Origin: a bacterium
GTDB taxonomy: Bacteria; Ratteibacteria; UBA8468
Length of the DNA stretch: 6,487 nt
Reading direction: 5' to 3'
Assembly: GCA_030637775.1 (NCBI GenBank)
Contig: DAOWFY010000027.1
Span: 1 to 6,487, forward strand
The notes beneath the pieces are model-generated. The model was not told where the DNA came from, searched no databases, and saw only the letters and a program-made list of their open reading frames with translations. Within the stretch, counting starts at the first letter, position 1. Each line of letters opens with the position of its first letter. Positions 1 through 6,432 of the stretch are shown piece by piece. The translations under genes and the position numbers were made by a program.

Positions 1-1
1 A

Positions 2-265
2 TGCGGCTTAGTAAGGAGCAGGAGAGGCAAAATTGAGAGGGTAGTGCTAATAGAAGGGAAGAGGCTGTCTTTCAACGGAAAGGAACTCATCAAGGCAAAG
101 AAAGGTATATCTGGCATAGAGCTTCTTTATAAAGGAGGCAAACTTATGGTGAATGGTCCAAATATACCAAAGATAAGTGTGTATGCCCCAGAAATAAGAG
201 AGTTGTTTGTTAACGGAAAGAAAAAGGGGGTTAAGAAATACAGGGATTATATTAAGGTAAGGTAG
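2..265 (+). CDS. C-terminal end of a larger protein (5' end cut by window), possibly a heparinase II/III-like polysaccharide lyase
   Basis: The frame is open from the left edge to a TAG at 263-265 and gives 87 residues. A GTG at 44 could serve as a start and would give 73 residues. I prefer a truncated longer protein because the residues before it, up to KIERVVLIEGKRLSF, continue the same beta-strand-like pattern. The visible part alternates short hydrophobic strands and turns, and ends with a run around YAPEIRELFVNGKKKG followed by YRDYIKV. A terminal strand of the 'yap..v..v.vNG' kind is common in the C-terminal beta-sandwich of heparinase II/III-like lyases and other glycan-active enzymes. 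No catalytic residues lie in this part, so the family is an inference. It sits 66 bp upstream of a sugar-isomerase gene on the same strand, which fits a carbohydrate-degradation cluster. A free-standing small protein starting at GTG 44 is the alternative. Confidence 0.5.
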   Translation, partial: CGLVRSRRGKIERVVLIEGKRLSFNGKELIKAKKGISGIELLYKGGKLMVNGPNIPKISVYAPEIRELFVNGKKKGVKKYRDYIKVR

Positions 266-331
266 AGATTTTAAAAGAATAATAGAAGTTTTGATAGAGC
301 GTATTAAATTTCCGAGTGAAGCAACTGAAAG
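266..331 (+). other. 66-bp AT-rich intergenic spacer, no clear promoter
   Basis: This is the largest gap in the plus-strand gene string, so an internal promoter would most likely sit here. TTGATA (291-296) and TATTAA (302-307) are present, but only 5 bp separate them, far from the usual spacing of about 17 bp. There is no terminator-like hairpin. I see no supported regulatory element, so read-through from the upstream gene is the simplest view. Confidence 0.4.
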
Positions 332-1321
332 ATGTTGAAACACGAATTATCTCTATCCACAAGTATTTTTTTCGAAGACCCTCTTGAAGAAGCTCTAAAA
401 AAGACAAAAGAGACAGGGTATTCCTCTTTAGAAATTAATGGGGAGGAACATACCAACGGTTTAGTAGAAGGAAAGTATAAGATAGAAGAGACGAAAAGGA
501 TTCTTAGAAAGTTAGATTTAGAAGTATTATCTTTTCACACTTTTATAACAGAGGATTTCTCTTTTAAGAAACACAAAGATTATTACCATAAACTTGCAGA
601 AGTGGCTGAGAAATTGGAAGCAAAAATCATTGTCGACCATATGACGATTGAAGATAATGGAGAGGTTCGCTCAGAGTTAAAGACTCTGGTAGAATTGTTC
701 TCTTCTAAAGGAATCCAGTACACTATTGAGAATTTAGATAAACCGGGAGAATTTTATCTTGAGATTATGAATGAAGTTCCTGGTTTAGCCTTCACCTTTG
801 ATGTCTGTCATTCCTTAAATTACAAACATATTAAGGAAAAGAAAGAGCCAAATATAGCAAGTCTAATAGAGGATTTCAGACCAGTAGCTCCTTATACTGT
901 GAATCTCCATCTGCTCGGGGCTAACCCTAAATTCAATCGAACCTTAGGTGACGGGTTGCCTCCGGGAACAGAAGTATTCAGTTGGAAAGAGTTTGCCCAT
1001 TTGCTAAAGAGTAGTAATTATAATGGGCAATTAACGGTGGAACTTTTCCCCCAGGGTATAACTCAAGCTTTGCTCCCAGTTCTTTTAGTGATGGAGAAGG
1101 TTTTAAAAGAAGACGAAGAACTCGCTTTAAATCCAATTACCTATTTTGATACGTTAAAAAATTTACCGGATGGACTGCTCAATTTAGATACCGGTAAGTT
1201 AAGATTGAGTTATAAAAAGAATCCCGATTCTTCCGTAAGAGGGTTCGATGAACTTTTAGCTAAATATTCCCGAGAATTTTTTGAGAAGAATTTATTGTCG
1301 TTTCTGAAAAAGGGTCATTAA
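332..1321 (+). CDS. Sugar phosphate isomerase/epimerase-like TIM-barrel protein with C-terminal extension
   Basis: This 329-residue protein is of the xylose-isomerase-like TIM-barrel type (AP endonuclease 2 superfamily), predicted to be a cytoplasmic, divalent-metal-dependent isomerase, epimerase, dehydratase or lyase acting on a sugar or cyclitol. Barrel landmarks are visible: LEI at 33-35, SFHTF at 67-71, VDHMT at 101-105, TIEN at 131-134, FDVCH at 156-160, NLHL at 191-194 and TVELFP at 235-240. Likely metal or catalytic residues are E133, D157, H160, H193 and E237, all present. The barrel should close near residue 255. The remaining 75 or so residues are an extension beyond the usual 250-290 residue length. 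An in-frame TGA at 326-328 limits the start to ATG 332 or TTG 335. The ribosome site is weak, with GAAAG abutting the ATG. The amidohydrolase gene follows after 13 bp. The exact reaction cannot be assigned. Confidence 0.85.
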   Translation: MLKHELSLSTSIFFEDPLEEALKKTKETGYSSLEINGEEHTNGLVEGKYKIEETKRILRKLDLEVLSFHTFITEDFSFKKHKDYYHKLAEVAEKLEAKIIVDHMTIEDNGEVRSELKTLVELFSSKGIQYTIENLDKPGEFYLEIMNEVPGLAFTFDVCHSLNYKHIKEKKEPNIASLIEDFRPVAPYTVNLHLLGANPKFNRTLGDGLPPGTEVFSWKEFAHLLKSSNYNGQLTVELFPQGITQALLPVLLVMEKVLKEDEELALNPITYFDTLKNLPDGLLNLDTGKLRLSYKKNPDSSVRGFDELLAKYSREFFEKNLLSFLKKGH

Positions 1322-1334
1322 AGATAGGAAAATT

Positions 1335-2189
1335 ATGTTTATCAATCATTGTCATACTGCTCCCGAAGGATGCTTTGATGAAAAGAAGATACCCAATAAA
1401 GGAACCCTGGAAGGATTAAAGGAGGTAATGGATGAGGCAAAAGTAGAGAGGGCAGTTGCTTTTGCTCCTTTTCCTCATTTTATGCCCCAGGATGCATCCT
1501 GGTATTCTTGTAATTTAAGTATCAGGGAATGCAATGAATGGCTATATAAAAGTCTGCAAGATAAAAAATATAAAAATATGGTTGGGTTTGCCACTATCGA
1601 CCCCAAAGAAAAGGAGGCGTGCGAAATCTTAGAAGAATATACAAAAAAAGGATTTAAAGGAGTTAAAATGCATCCACCCATTTTTCGGTTTAAAATAGAT
1701 GATTCTTCTCTGGATGGGTTTTATAATACAGCCGAGAAATTAGGTATGGCATTATTATTTCATACTGGCGTACACGGTTGGCGTATAAATGAATATTTCC
1801 CTATTCTTCTGGATAACGTAGCACAGAGACATCCAAAATTGAAAATTATCATTGAACATACTATTGGCTGGGGAGCTAACTTCTTTACCTTTGACCAATC
1901 ATTGGCGGTTCTTCAAAACAATCCTAATACCTATGCCGGAATAACCGGTAGTTTTGAGCCTATTCTTCCCCATATGGATAAATCTCCAGTTTATAATCCG
2001 AAAGCACGGCTACTTCTTCTTTTGAAAGTAATAGGAGCGGAAAGAATCATTTATGGTCTGGATTACCCTTATGGCGGGTTGGATAAATTGAAAAAGGATA
2101 TAAAATTTATTTACTCCTTAAAGATTAGTAGAAAAGAGAAGGAATTAATTTTAGGAAGAAATTTGGAAAAACTGTTAGGGATAGAATGA
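1335..2189 (+). CDS. Amidohydrolase family 2 metal-dependent hydrolase
   Basis: This 284-residue protein has the landmarks of the amidohydrolase-2 family (PF04909), cytoplasmic TIM-barrel enzymes that hydrolyse lactones or decarboxylate aromatic and related acids using a metal. The N-terminal H-x-H motif is H5-C-H7. GFKGVKMHPP (106-115) gives K111 and H113, LFHTG (141-145) gives H143, IIEHTIGWG (172-180) gives H175, and IIYGLDYPYG (238-247) gives the late catalytic Asp D243. The C-terminal LILGRNLEKLLGI is the usual family ending. All expected metal and acid-base positions are kept, so the enzyme looks active. AGGA at 1326-1329 lies 5 nt before the ATG, a normal ribosome site. Its stop overlaps the next gene by 4 bp. 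Between isomerases and a dehydrogenase, a lactonase or ring-opening role on a keto-sugar product is plausible but inferred. A decarboxylase role is not excluded. Confidence 0.88.
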   Translation: MFINHCHTAPEGCFDEKKIPNKGTLEGLKEVMDEAKVERAVAFAPFPHFMPQDASWYSCNLSIRECNEWLYKSLQDKKYKNMVGFATIDPKEKEACEILEEYTKKGFKGVKMHPPIFRFKIDDSSLDGFYNTAEKLGMALLFHTGVHGWRINEYFPILLDNVAQRHPKLKIIIEHTIGWGANFFTFDQSLAVLQNNPNTYAGITGSFEPILPHMDKSPVYNPKARLLLLLKVIGAERIIYGLDYPYGGLDKLKKDIKFIYSLKISRKEKELILGRNLEKLLGIE

Positions 2190-3025
2190 TAAAGTTTGCA
2201 ATAAATGAGGCAACAACGATGAGGGCAGGTTTTGCCGCTGAGATTAAGGCCTATAGTCATACAGGATTTAAGGCGGTGGAACTCTGGCTTCCCAAGTTGG
2301 AGAGATATTTGGGAGAGCATACCTTAGAAGATGCAGACAACATATTGAAAGAGAACAGAATAAAACCAATTGCCGCTTGCTTCCAAGGGGATTTGATGTT
2401 GAGTAAGAGAGAGAAGAGAAAGCAAGTAGTTAAAAGTTTTAAAAGGAGGCTTGAGATTTGTCAGAGTCTTTCCTGCCCAGTTTTGGTTGTTCCTACGGAC
2501 TTTCCTGAAAGGGTCAAATTATCTATGTATGATGAAGCTATTTCTAATATTCAGGAGACAGCAGATGCTGCTGAAGAATCTGGTGTTTCCCTGGCTATAG
2601 AATTTATTCAGGGGGCCTCTTTTTTAGGAACATTGGAGACAACCGCTAAATTGGTGAAAAAAATAAAAAGAGAAAATGTAGGGATAGTTCTGGATATGTT
2701 TCACTTTTATGCGGGAAAGAGTAAGTGGGAAGATTTTGATACAATTTCAAAAGAAGATATTCTCCTTGTTCACCTTAATGATGTTAAAGATATACCCCGG
2801 GAGATTATGGGAGATAAGGACAGGGTTCTTCCCGGAGAAGGGATTCTGCCGGTTAGGGAAATTATAGGAAGATTAGAAAAGGTTGGTTATCAAGGATATT
2901 ATTCCTTAGAGTTATTTAATGAAGAATTATGGAGGATGCCTATTCAGAAGGCGGCAAAAAAAGCAATGAAGTCTTTAAGGTCGTTACAAGGAAGAATGCT
3001 CGATAAATCGAGCAACTACAGTTAG
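2186..3025 (+). CDS. Sugar phosphate isomerase/epimerase (IolE/hydroxypyruvate isomerase-like TIM barrel)
   Basis: This 279-residue protein is a compact xylose-isomerase-like TIM barrel, a second member of the superfamily in the operon. Visible strands and active-site motifs are KAVELW (29-34, E32), LVVPTDFP (100-107), LAIEF (136-140, E139), IVLDMFHF (167-174, D170 and H173), LLVHLNDV (193-200, H196) and YYSLELFN (238-245, E242). The stretch DRVLPGEG (212-219) is a hallmark of the IolE, hydroxypyruvate isomerase and related branch, where the Arg contacts substrate. Length is normal, with no extension like that of the first barrel gene, so the two are not a recent duplication. Its ATG overlaps the previous stop (ATGA), which indicates translational coupling. 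A perfect hairpin lies in its last codons. Likely activity is isomerisation, epimerisation or dehydration of a keto-sugar or cyclitol; the substrate is unknown. Confidence 0.88.
   Translation: MIKFAINEATTMRAGFAAEIKAYSHTGFKAVELWLPKLERYLGEHTLEDADNILKENRIKPIAACFQGDLMLSKREKRKQVVKSFKRRLEICQSLSCPVLVVPTDFPERVKLSMYDEAISNIQETADAAEESGVSLAIEFIQGASFLGTLETTAKLVKKIKRENVGIVLDMFHFYAGKSKWEDFDTISKEDILLVHLNDVKDIPREIMGDKDRVLPGEGILPVREIIGRLEKVGYQGYYSLELFNEELWRMPIQKAAKKAMKSLRSLQGRMLDKSSNYS
2998..3013 (+). repeat. Perfect 7-bp inverted repeat at the 3' end of the second isomerase gene
   Basis: GCTCGAT and ATCGAGC flank AA, which effectively makes a 6-bp stem with a TAAA tetraloop. It falls in the codons for the last residues of the second isomerase and ends 15 nt before the ATG of the dehydrogenase gene. 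No T-run follows on either strand, so it is not an intrinsic terminator. It could affect mRNA processing or translation of the next gene, or be a chance palindrome. Confidence 0.45.
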
Positions 3026-3028
3026 GGA

Positions 3029-4012
3029 ATGAATAAAGTAAGAATTGGGGTAGTAGGATTAGGAATAGGGAAGCGACACATATCTGAATACTTAAAGAAT
3101 AAAAAAGCAGAATTGGTTGCTATATCCGATGCCAACGAAAAGGTGCTGAAAGAAGTTTCTTCTCAATATAGAATTAAAGGCTATAAATCTTTGGAAAAGA
3201 TGCTGAAAAGTGAAAAATTAAATGGATTAAGTATCTGCACTCCACCGAAGTCACATTTTCCTTTGGTTAAACTGGCGGCAGAAAATAAGGTTCATATCCT
3301 TTGTGAAAAACCCATTGCTCCAACTATTGCGGAAGCCAAGGAAATGATTGAAGTTTGCAAAAGGAATAGAGTTAAACTGATGATTGGTTTTAAGAAGAGG
3401 TTCTCTCCCACCTATCAATTCCTCAAAAGGCATTTTGCAAAGGAGTTTGGTAGACCAACCTGGATATTGGTAAAATTTGCTCTGGGAAAAGTAGATTCAG
3501 ATTGGTTCTGGAAAGAAGATGATGGAGGTGGTCCAATTGTAGAAAATACCATCCATATGATAGACCTTTTGCGTTTCCTGGTTGGTTCTGTAATCAGGGT
3601 TTATGGAGAGGGTGGAACACTCTTTCTTAAAGAAAGGTACCCTCAGATTGATGGAGCAGTATTTACCTTAAGGTTTAAAGATAAAGCAGTAGCAACAATT
3701 GGAGCCGGCTATGCTTCGGAGTGGAATGTAGCTAAGGAGGAGTTAGCCTTTGCCAATAAAAGGATCGTGGGTGAAGTGGAAGGGCCTTTTGATAATCCCT
3801 CTACCCTATCTTATCTTTATAGAAATAATAAAAGGATATATAAAAAGAAGTTTTCTAACGCAGATGGATTCAGAGAGGAAATAGACCATTTTCTTGAATG
3901 TATCCAGAGGGATAGAGTGCCTTTTGTAACTGGAGAAGATGGACTTGAGGCTTTGAAGATATCGTTAGCGGTGAAGGAATCTATCCGCAAAGAAAGACCT
4001 ATCCAAATCTAA
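3029..4012 (+). CDS. Gfo/Idh/MocA family NAD(P)-dependent oxidoreductase
   Basis: This 327-residue protein has the two-domain layout of the family, which oxidises or reduces sugars and cyclitols in the cytoplasm. The N-terminal Rossmann fold starts with RIGVVGLGIGKRH (5-17), giving the nucleotide-binding G10-x-G12-x-G14. Asp34 in AISDAN follows the second strand and would favour NAD over NADP. ICTPP (69-73) and CEKP (92-95) follow, with K94 as the catalytic-type Lys. The C-terminal domain has GGGPIVENTIHMIDLLRFL (166-184), with H176 and D179. The Asp normally four residues before the His is replaced by E172. Length is typical. The gene starts 3 bp after the preceding stop, with AGGGA overlapping that stop and very close to the ATG. 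It probably supplies the oxidation step, for example making a keto-sugar, for the two barrel enzymes; substrate unknown. It ends 15 bp from a convergent gene. Confidence 0.93.
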   Translation: MNKVRIGVVGLGIGKRHISEYLKNKKAELVAISDANEKVLKEVSSQYRIKGYKSLEKMLKSEKLNGLSICTPPKSHFPLVKLAAENKVHILCEKPIAPTIAEAKEMIEVCKRNRVKLMIGFKKRFSPTYQFLKRHFAKEFGRPTWILVKFALGKVDSDWFWKEDDGGGPIVENTIHMIDLLRFLVGSVIRVYGEGGTLFLKERYPQIDGAVFTLRFKDKAVATIGAGYASEWNVAKEELAFANKRIVGEVEGPFDNPSTLSYLYRNNKRIYKKKFSNADGFREEIDHFLECIQRDRVPFVTGEDGLEALKISLAVKESIRKERPIQI

Positions 4013-4060
4013 TTGTTTAGTTCTCCTTTAGAATCCGTATTCTACCTGGAGATAGATTTG
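4004..4060. repeat. Nested short inverted repeats at the convergent gene junction
   Basis: CAAATCTA (4004-4011) is mirrored by TAGATTTG (4053-4060). Inside it, TAGAAT (4029-4034) and ATTCTA (4039-4044) form a perfect 6-bp stem around CCGT. Together they span the ends of both convergent genes and the 15-bp gap between them. The stems are AT-rich and no T-run follows on either strand, so a bidirectional terminator is possible but poorly supported. Confidence 0.3.
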
Positions 4061-5401
4061 ATCGTGGTCGGCAAACTCGCCATAAAGATGCTCGTCTCTT
4101 CCTTCAAAGAAGTGGATACCCGCGGTTAAGAGGAGATTATCCCTCATTTCAAACTGCACTTTTGGGCTGATCTTCCAGTCATTATTAAGTCCGTAGATTA
4201 TCACAATCTCCGGTTTTATCCTTTCATGGAGAAAACTCTTAGCAACTTTCAGCGTCATCATTGTCTCTATTTGATCTGCCATTCCTAAGGTGGCTTCATT
4301 TAAGAGGCAATAGCCATCAACCTCATCCTGGGAATTAATAAACTGAATGAACTGGTAAGAAAATAGGACATTTGTCCAGAAGTACCTATCAAATCCCAAA
4401 ACATAATTGTATCTATCGATATGGGTTATCCCTTCACTCGCTCCATCGGTCCCATAGGGAACCGGCTCATCATGGATATAGGCAAACTCCCCTCTGATGG
4501 TTAATCCCTGCAGAGAACCGGTATTGATACCTTTGGTAAAGGAGCCCCCGAGCATTTCTGTTCGCTCATATTTCTTGCAGTAATGGAATACCATATCGGA
4601 CGGAGTACCCGTAGCACCCAAATAGTAATAGGCCGGAGAATGGTCATAGCCATGAAGATAGTTAATGGTATATTCTAATCCATTATCAAGTATATCAAGC
4701 CATCTCAGACCGACCTTGCTACTGTTTAAACCATCCTCGGGTACCTCTTCTTCCAGTTCAATCGTGCCCAGCGTCCTTAAGTATGCCATACCCGCGGCAG
4801 ATATCTCGGCCACCCGGTAAGCAAAAGGGGAACCGGCCGGGGCGCTACAATTAGGTTCAAAGTCGGGAATCAGCAAAAACTGCAATACTCCATTAGTTGT
4901 AGGAGCATATTCTGTCTTTAACATCCAGAGGGGAATACGATAGTCCACCGGGTCATCCGAATAGGCATTCCGGCTATCGGCCGGGTTCACCTGGTCCAGG
5001 ATTCTCACTCCATCCGCCGTTCCCCAGACTACCTGCTGCTTACCGAGACGAATGTCCAATCTTTCGGTAAGGATATCGAGATAAAGTTCCCTTAACCAGG
5101 AGTTTCCCTTATTTGTGCAAAGTTCGCTTCCCACCGCCTCATAACTACTTTCAACATCAAATACATGGTCATAAAATTTCCGTACAATCCCGAATAGATG
5201 AAGATTATCGTTAAACCGATATTCTGCCTCCAGTTGAAAAGTATTTTGAATCTTCATCAAGGTCTCAAGTTCCTGCAGATGGGTCGTGGTCTCATTCCTG
5301 AAATATCCGGAGATGGTGAGTTTATCGAAATCTTCCCCTTGAGCCAAAGATGCTCCTATTAACAGAAATACCAACCCAAAACCTATATAAATTTTTCTCA
5401 T
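4028..5401 (-). CDS. DUF1302 family outer-membrane beta-barrel protein
   Basis: I place the start at the ATG whose first base is 5401, giving 457 residues. It has a purine-rich ribosome site 6 nt upstream and opens directly with a signal peptide (MRKIYIGFGLVFLLIGASLA, likely cut before Q21). An upstream in-frame TTG at 5440 would bury the signal peptide. The mature protein begins with a strand around LTISGYFRNET, then RELYLDI (104-110) and the family signature RLGKQQVVWGTADGVRILD (118-136) with VNPADSR, then RIPLWM (155-160) and LLIPDFEPN (176-184). LGGSF (284-288) and IRGEFAY (302-308) follow. Alternating strands run to a C-terminal Phe (VEYGF), as in outer-membrane barrels. This matches DUF1302 (PF06980). 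Family members are linked to uptake or export of hydrophobic compounds, often with RND transporters. It follows the LolA-like gene in the same direction after 152 bp. The cargo is unknown. Confidence 0.88.
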   Translation of the reverse strand: MRKIYIGFGLVFLLIGASLAQGEDFDKLTISGYFRNETTTHLQELETLMKIQNTFQLEAEYRFNDNLHLFGIVRKFYDHVFDVESSYEAVGSELCTNKGNSWLRELYLDILTERLDIRLGKQQVVWGTADGVRILDQVNPADSRNAYSDDPVDYRIPLWMLKTEYAPTTNGVLQFLLIPDFEPNCSAPAGSPFAYRVAEISAAGMAYLRTLGTIELEEEVPEDGLNSSKVGLRWLDILDNGLEYTINYLHGYDHSPAYYYLGATGTPSDMVFHYCKKYERTEMLGGSFTKGINTGSLQGLTIRGEFAYIHDEPVPYGTDGASEGITHIDRYNYVLGFDRYFWTNVLFSYQFIQFINSQDEVDGYCLLNEATLGMADQIETMMTLKVAKSFLHERIKPEIVIIYGLNNDWKISPKVQFEMRDNLLLTAGIHFFEGRDEHLYGEFADHDQIYLQVEYGF

Positions 5402-5407
5402 AATTAT

Positions 5408-5414
5408 CTCCCCC
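5408..5414 (-). promoter_or_regulatory. Ribosome binding site fixing the DUF1302 gene start
   Basis: On the minus strand GGGGGAG lies 6 nt (ATAATT) before the ATG at 5401. The more upstream in-frame TTG (5440) lacks a comparable site, so this decides the start. Confidence 0.7.
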
Positions 5415-5440
5415 TTTTCTAATTTTTTATATTTACCCAA

Positions 5441-5554
5441 AGGCGAGGAGGTTCACTTTAAGCGTGCATTAGGCGACGGATGAAGGCCTGGATAGAGAAG
5501 TCGCCTATAGCGAGCATTACTGCGAGCGTGCCGCTGGAGTGAACCTCCGAGCCT
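5441..5554. repeat. Structured intergenic element: long imperfect inverted repeat with nested perfect stem
   Basis: The outer arms are 5441-5457 (AGGCGAGGAGGTTCACT) and 5538-5554 (AGTGAACCTCCGAGCCT), which pair at 15 of 17 positions. Inside, AGCG (5461-5464) can pair with CGCT (5532-5535), and TAGGCGAC (5470-5477) pairs perfectly with GTCGCCTA (5500-5507) around a 22-nt loop. A degenerate direct repeat is also present: GCGTGCATTA (5462-5471) and GCGAGCATTA (5510-5519), with another GCGAGC at 5522-5527. The right end touches the stop codon of the LolA-like gene (5554-5556). There is no T-run after the stem in either direction, so it is not a plain terminator. It could be a small palindromic or MITE-like repeat element, or a structured mRNA segment that separates expression of the two minus-strand genes. 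The rest of the 5402-5553 gap is AT-rich leader with no clear promoter. Confidence 0.65.
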
Positions 5555-6429
5555 CACCATTTAGTTCGTTCTAATGCTTTGTAGGTGAAAGCGCTCTCCT
5601 TAAGTCCGATATTAAACTTGATCTCACTCATCTTTACCACCGTCCAATGCCCGGTCCTCAAATTGATACATTCCAAAAGGGCCTGGGCCGGACCCTCCGG
5701 AAGAAAATCATACTTCCGGAAGATAATCCTGCTCTTGCGACTTAACTGATCATAAATCTCGTCAAAGATGCCTGCTCCAGTTTTCTTATCAAGCCAGACA
5801 ATCCTCCTGGTGTAATACCAATCCTTCTTCTTTGGTCTGGCCTCCACGACATAGCAATCAAGACCGGAGTAGTAAGTCTCTCCCGTAAGTTTAGATTCAT
5901 AACCGGCAAATTTCTCCTCTCTTAAAATTTTATAGGTTTCATCCTCCCATTTCCTTGAAGTAAGTTCCTCAACCGTAAAATCAGTTCCCAGGAAGGCATC
6001 ATCAGGTCGGGAGGGAGAGGTACGGCGAACCTTTCGCTGGCTGGGAAGCCAGAGCCATTGTTCCCTTTCTCTCTTAGGGTCAAGATAACACCACGTAAGA
6101 ACGGCTAACCCCTTGATATTCGCCGGTCTTGTGATCACCACCATATCCTTATAATCAAGACCATCGGCCGGCCTATTGAGGGTGATGCGTTTGCGCAGAA
6201 ACCTTCTATGGCGACGAAAACCACGCTTATCGGTCAAGTAGAAATCCCCTGTACTCTGATAGTCTTTGGCAAATTTGGTGTATTTGATGCGATATTTAAT
6301 CTTCATCAATTCCTCAGCCGAAATTCCTTCATACGGCTTTAACACTTCCTCTCCTCTCCCATCTAAGGGAAAATAAAGAAAGACTGCCACTACTAAAACC
6401 CCTAACACCTTTAACAAAAATTTACTCAT
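5554..6429 (-). CDS. Exported LolA-like 'outer membrane lipoprotein-sorting protein' family protein
   Basis: The start chosen is the ATG at 6429 (291 residues), preceded by AGGAGG and followed at once by a signal peptide: MSKFLLK, then a hydrophobic run at about 8-21, with probable cleavage near GRG-EEV (24-28). There is no lipobox Cys, so it is a soluble periplasmic protein rather than a lipoprotein. The mature part shows the pattern of the LolA-like TP_0789-type family (PF17131): TGDFYLTDKRG (60-70), NIKGLAVLTW (104-113), QWLWLPSQRKVRRTS (124-138), FLGTDFTVEEL (146-156), YVVEARP (193-199) and a closing FTYKALE (281-287). Such proteins have a half-barrel fold thought to bind lipid or acyl chains. 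They are often encoded next to RND/MMPL transporters and DUF1302 barrels, as here. It probably ferries a hydrophobic ligand across the periplasm. True lipoprotein carrier activity is not shown. Confidence 0.85.
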   Translation of the reverse strand: MSKFLLKVLGVLVVAVFLYFPLDGRGEEVLKPYEGISAEELMKIKYRIKYTKFAKDYQSTGDFYLTDKRGFRRHRRFLRKRITLNRPADGLDYKDMVVITRPANIKGLAVLTWCYLDPKREREQWLWLPSQRKVRRTSPSRPDDAFLGTDFTVEELTSRKWEDETYKILREEKFAGYESKLTGETYYSGLDCYVVEARPKKKDWYYTRRIVWLDKKTGAGIFDEIYDQLSRKSRIIFRKYDFLPEGPAQALLECINLRTGHWTVVKMSEIKFNIGLKESAFTYKALERTKW

Positions 6430-6432
6430 TTT

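Noticed and set aside
1-36. Short frame from ATG 1 to TGA 36 as the end of an upstream gene
   Set aside because: It encodes only 11 residues that are visible, and it overlaps the better-supported frame that is open from base 2.
47-343. 98-residue minus-strand reading frame opposite the first gene fragment
   Set aside because: It overlaps the plus-strand fragment and the start of the first isomerase gene. Its product is a random mix of hydrophobic and aromatic residues with no family pattern or ribosome site.
4029-4044. TAGAAT-CCGT-ATTCTA stem as a rho-independent terminator
   Set aside because: The stem is short and AT-rich, lies inside the 3' coding end of the minus-strand gene, and has no following T-run on either strand.
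5402-5440. Longer N-terminus for the DUF1302 protein from TTG 5440
   Set aside because: It would add 13 charged residues ahead of a clear signal peptide, and it uses a weak start codon. The ATG at 5401 has a good ribosome site.
5441-5554. tRNA-like or intrinsic-terminator reading of the structured element (a GGTTCACTCC stretch on the minus strand recalls a T-arm)
   Set aside because: There is no proper T-stem, acceptor stem or anticodon arm, and no T-run follows the stem in either direction.
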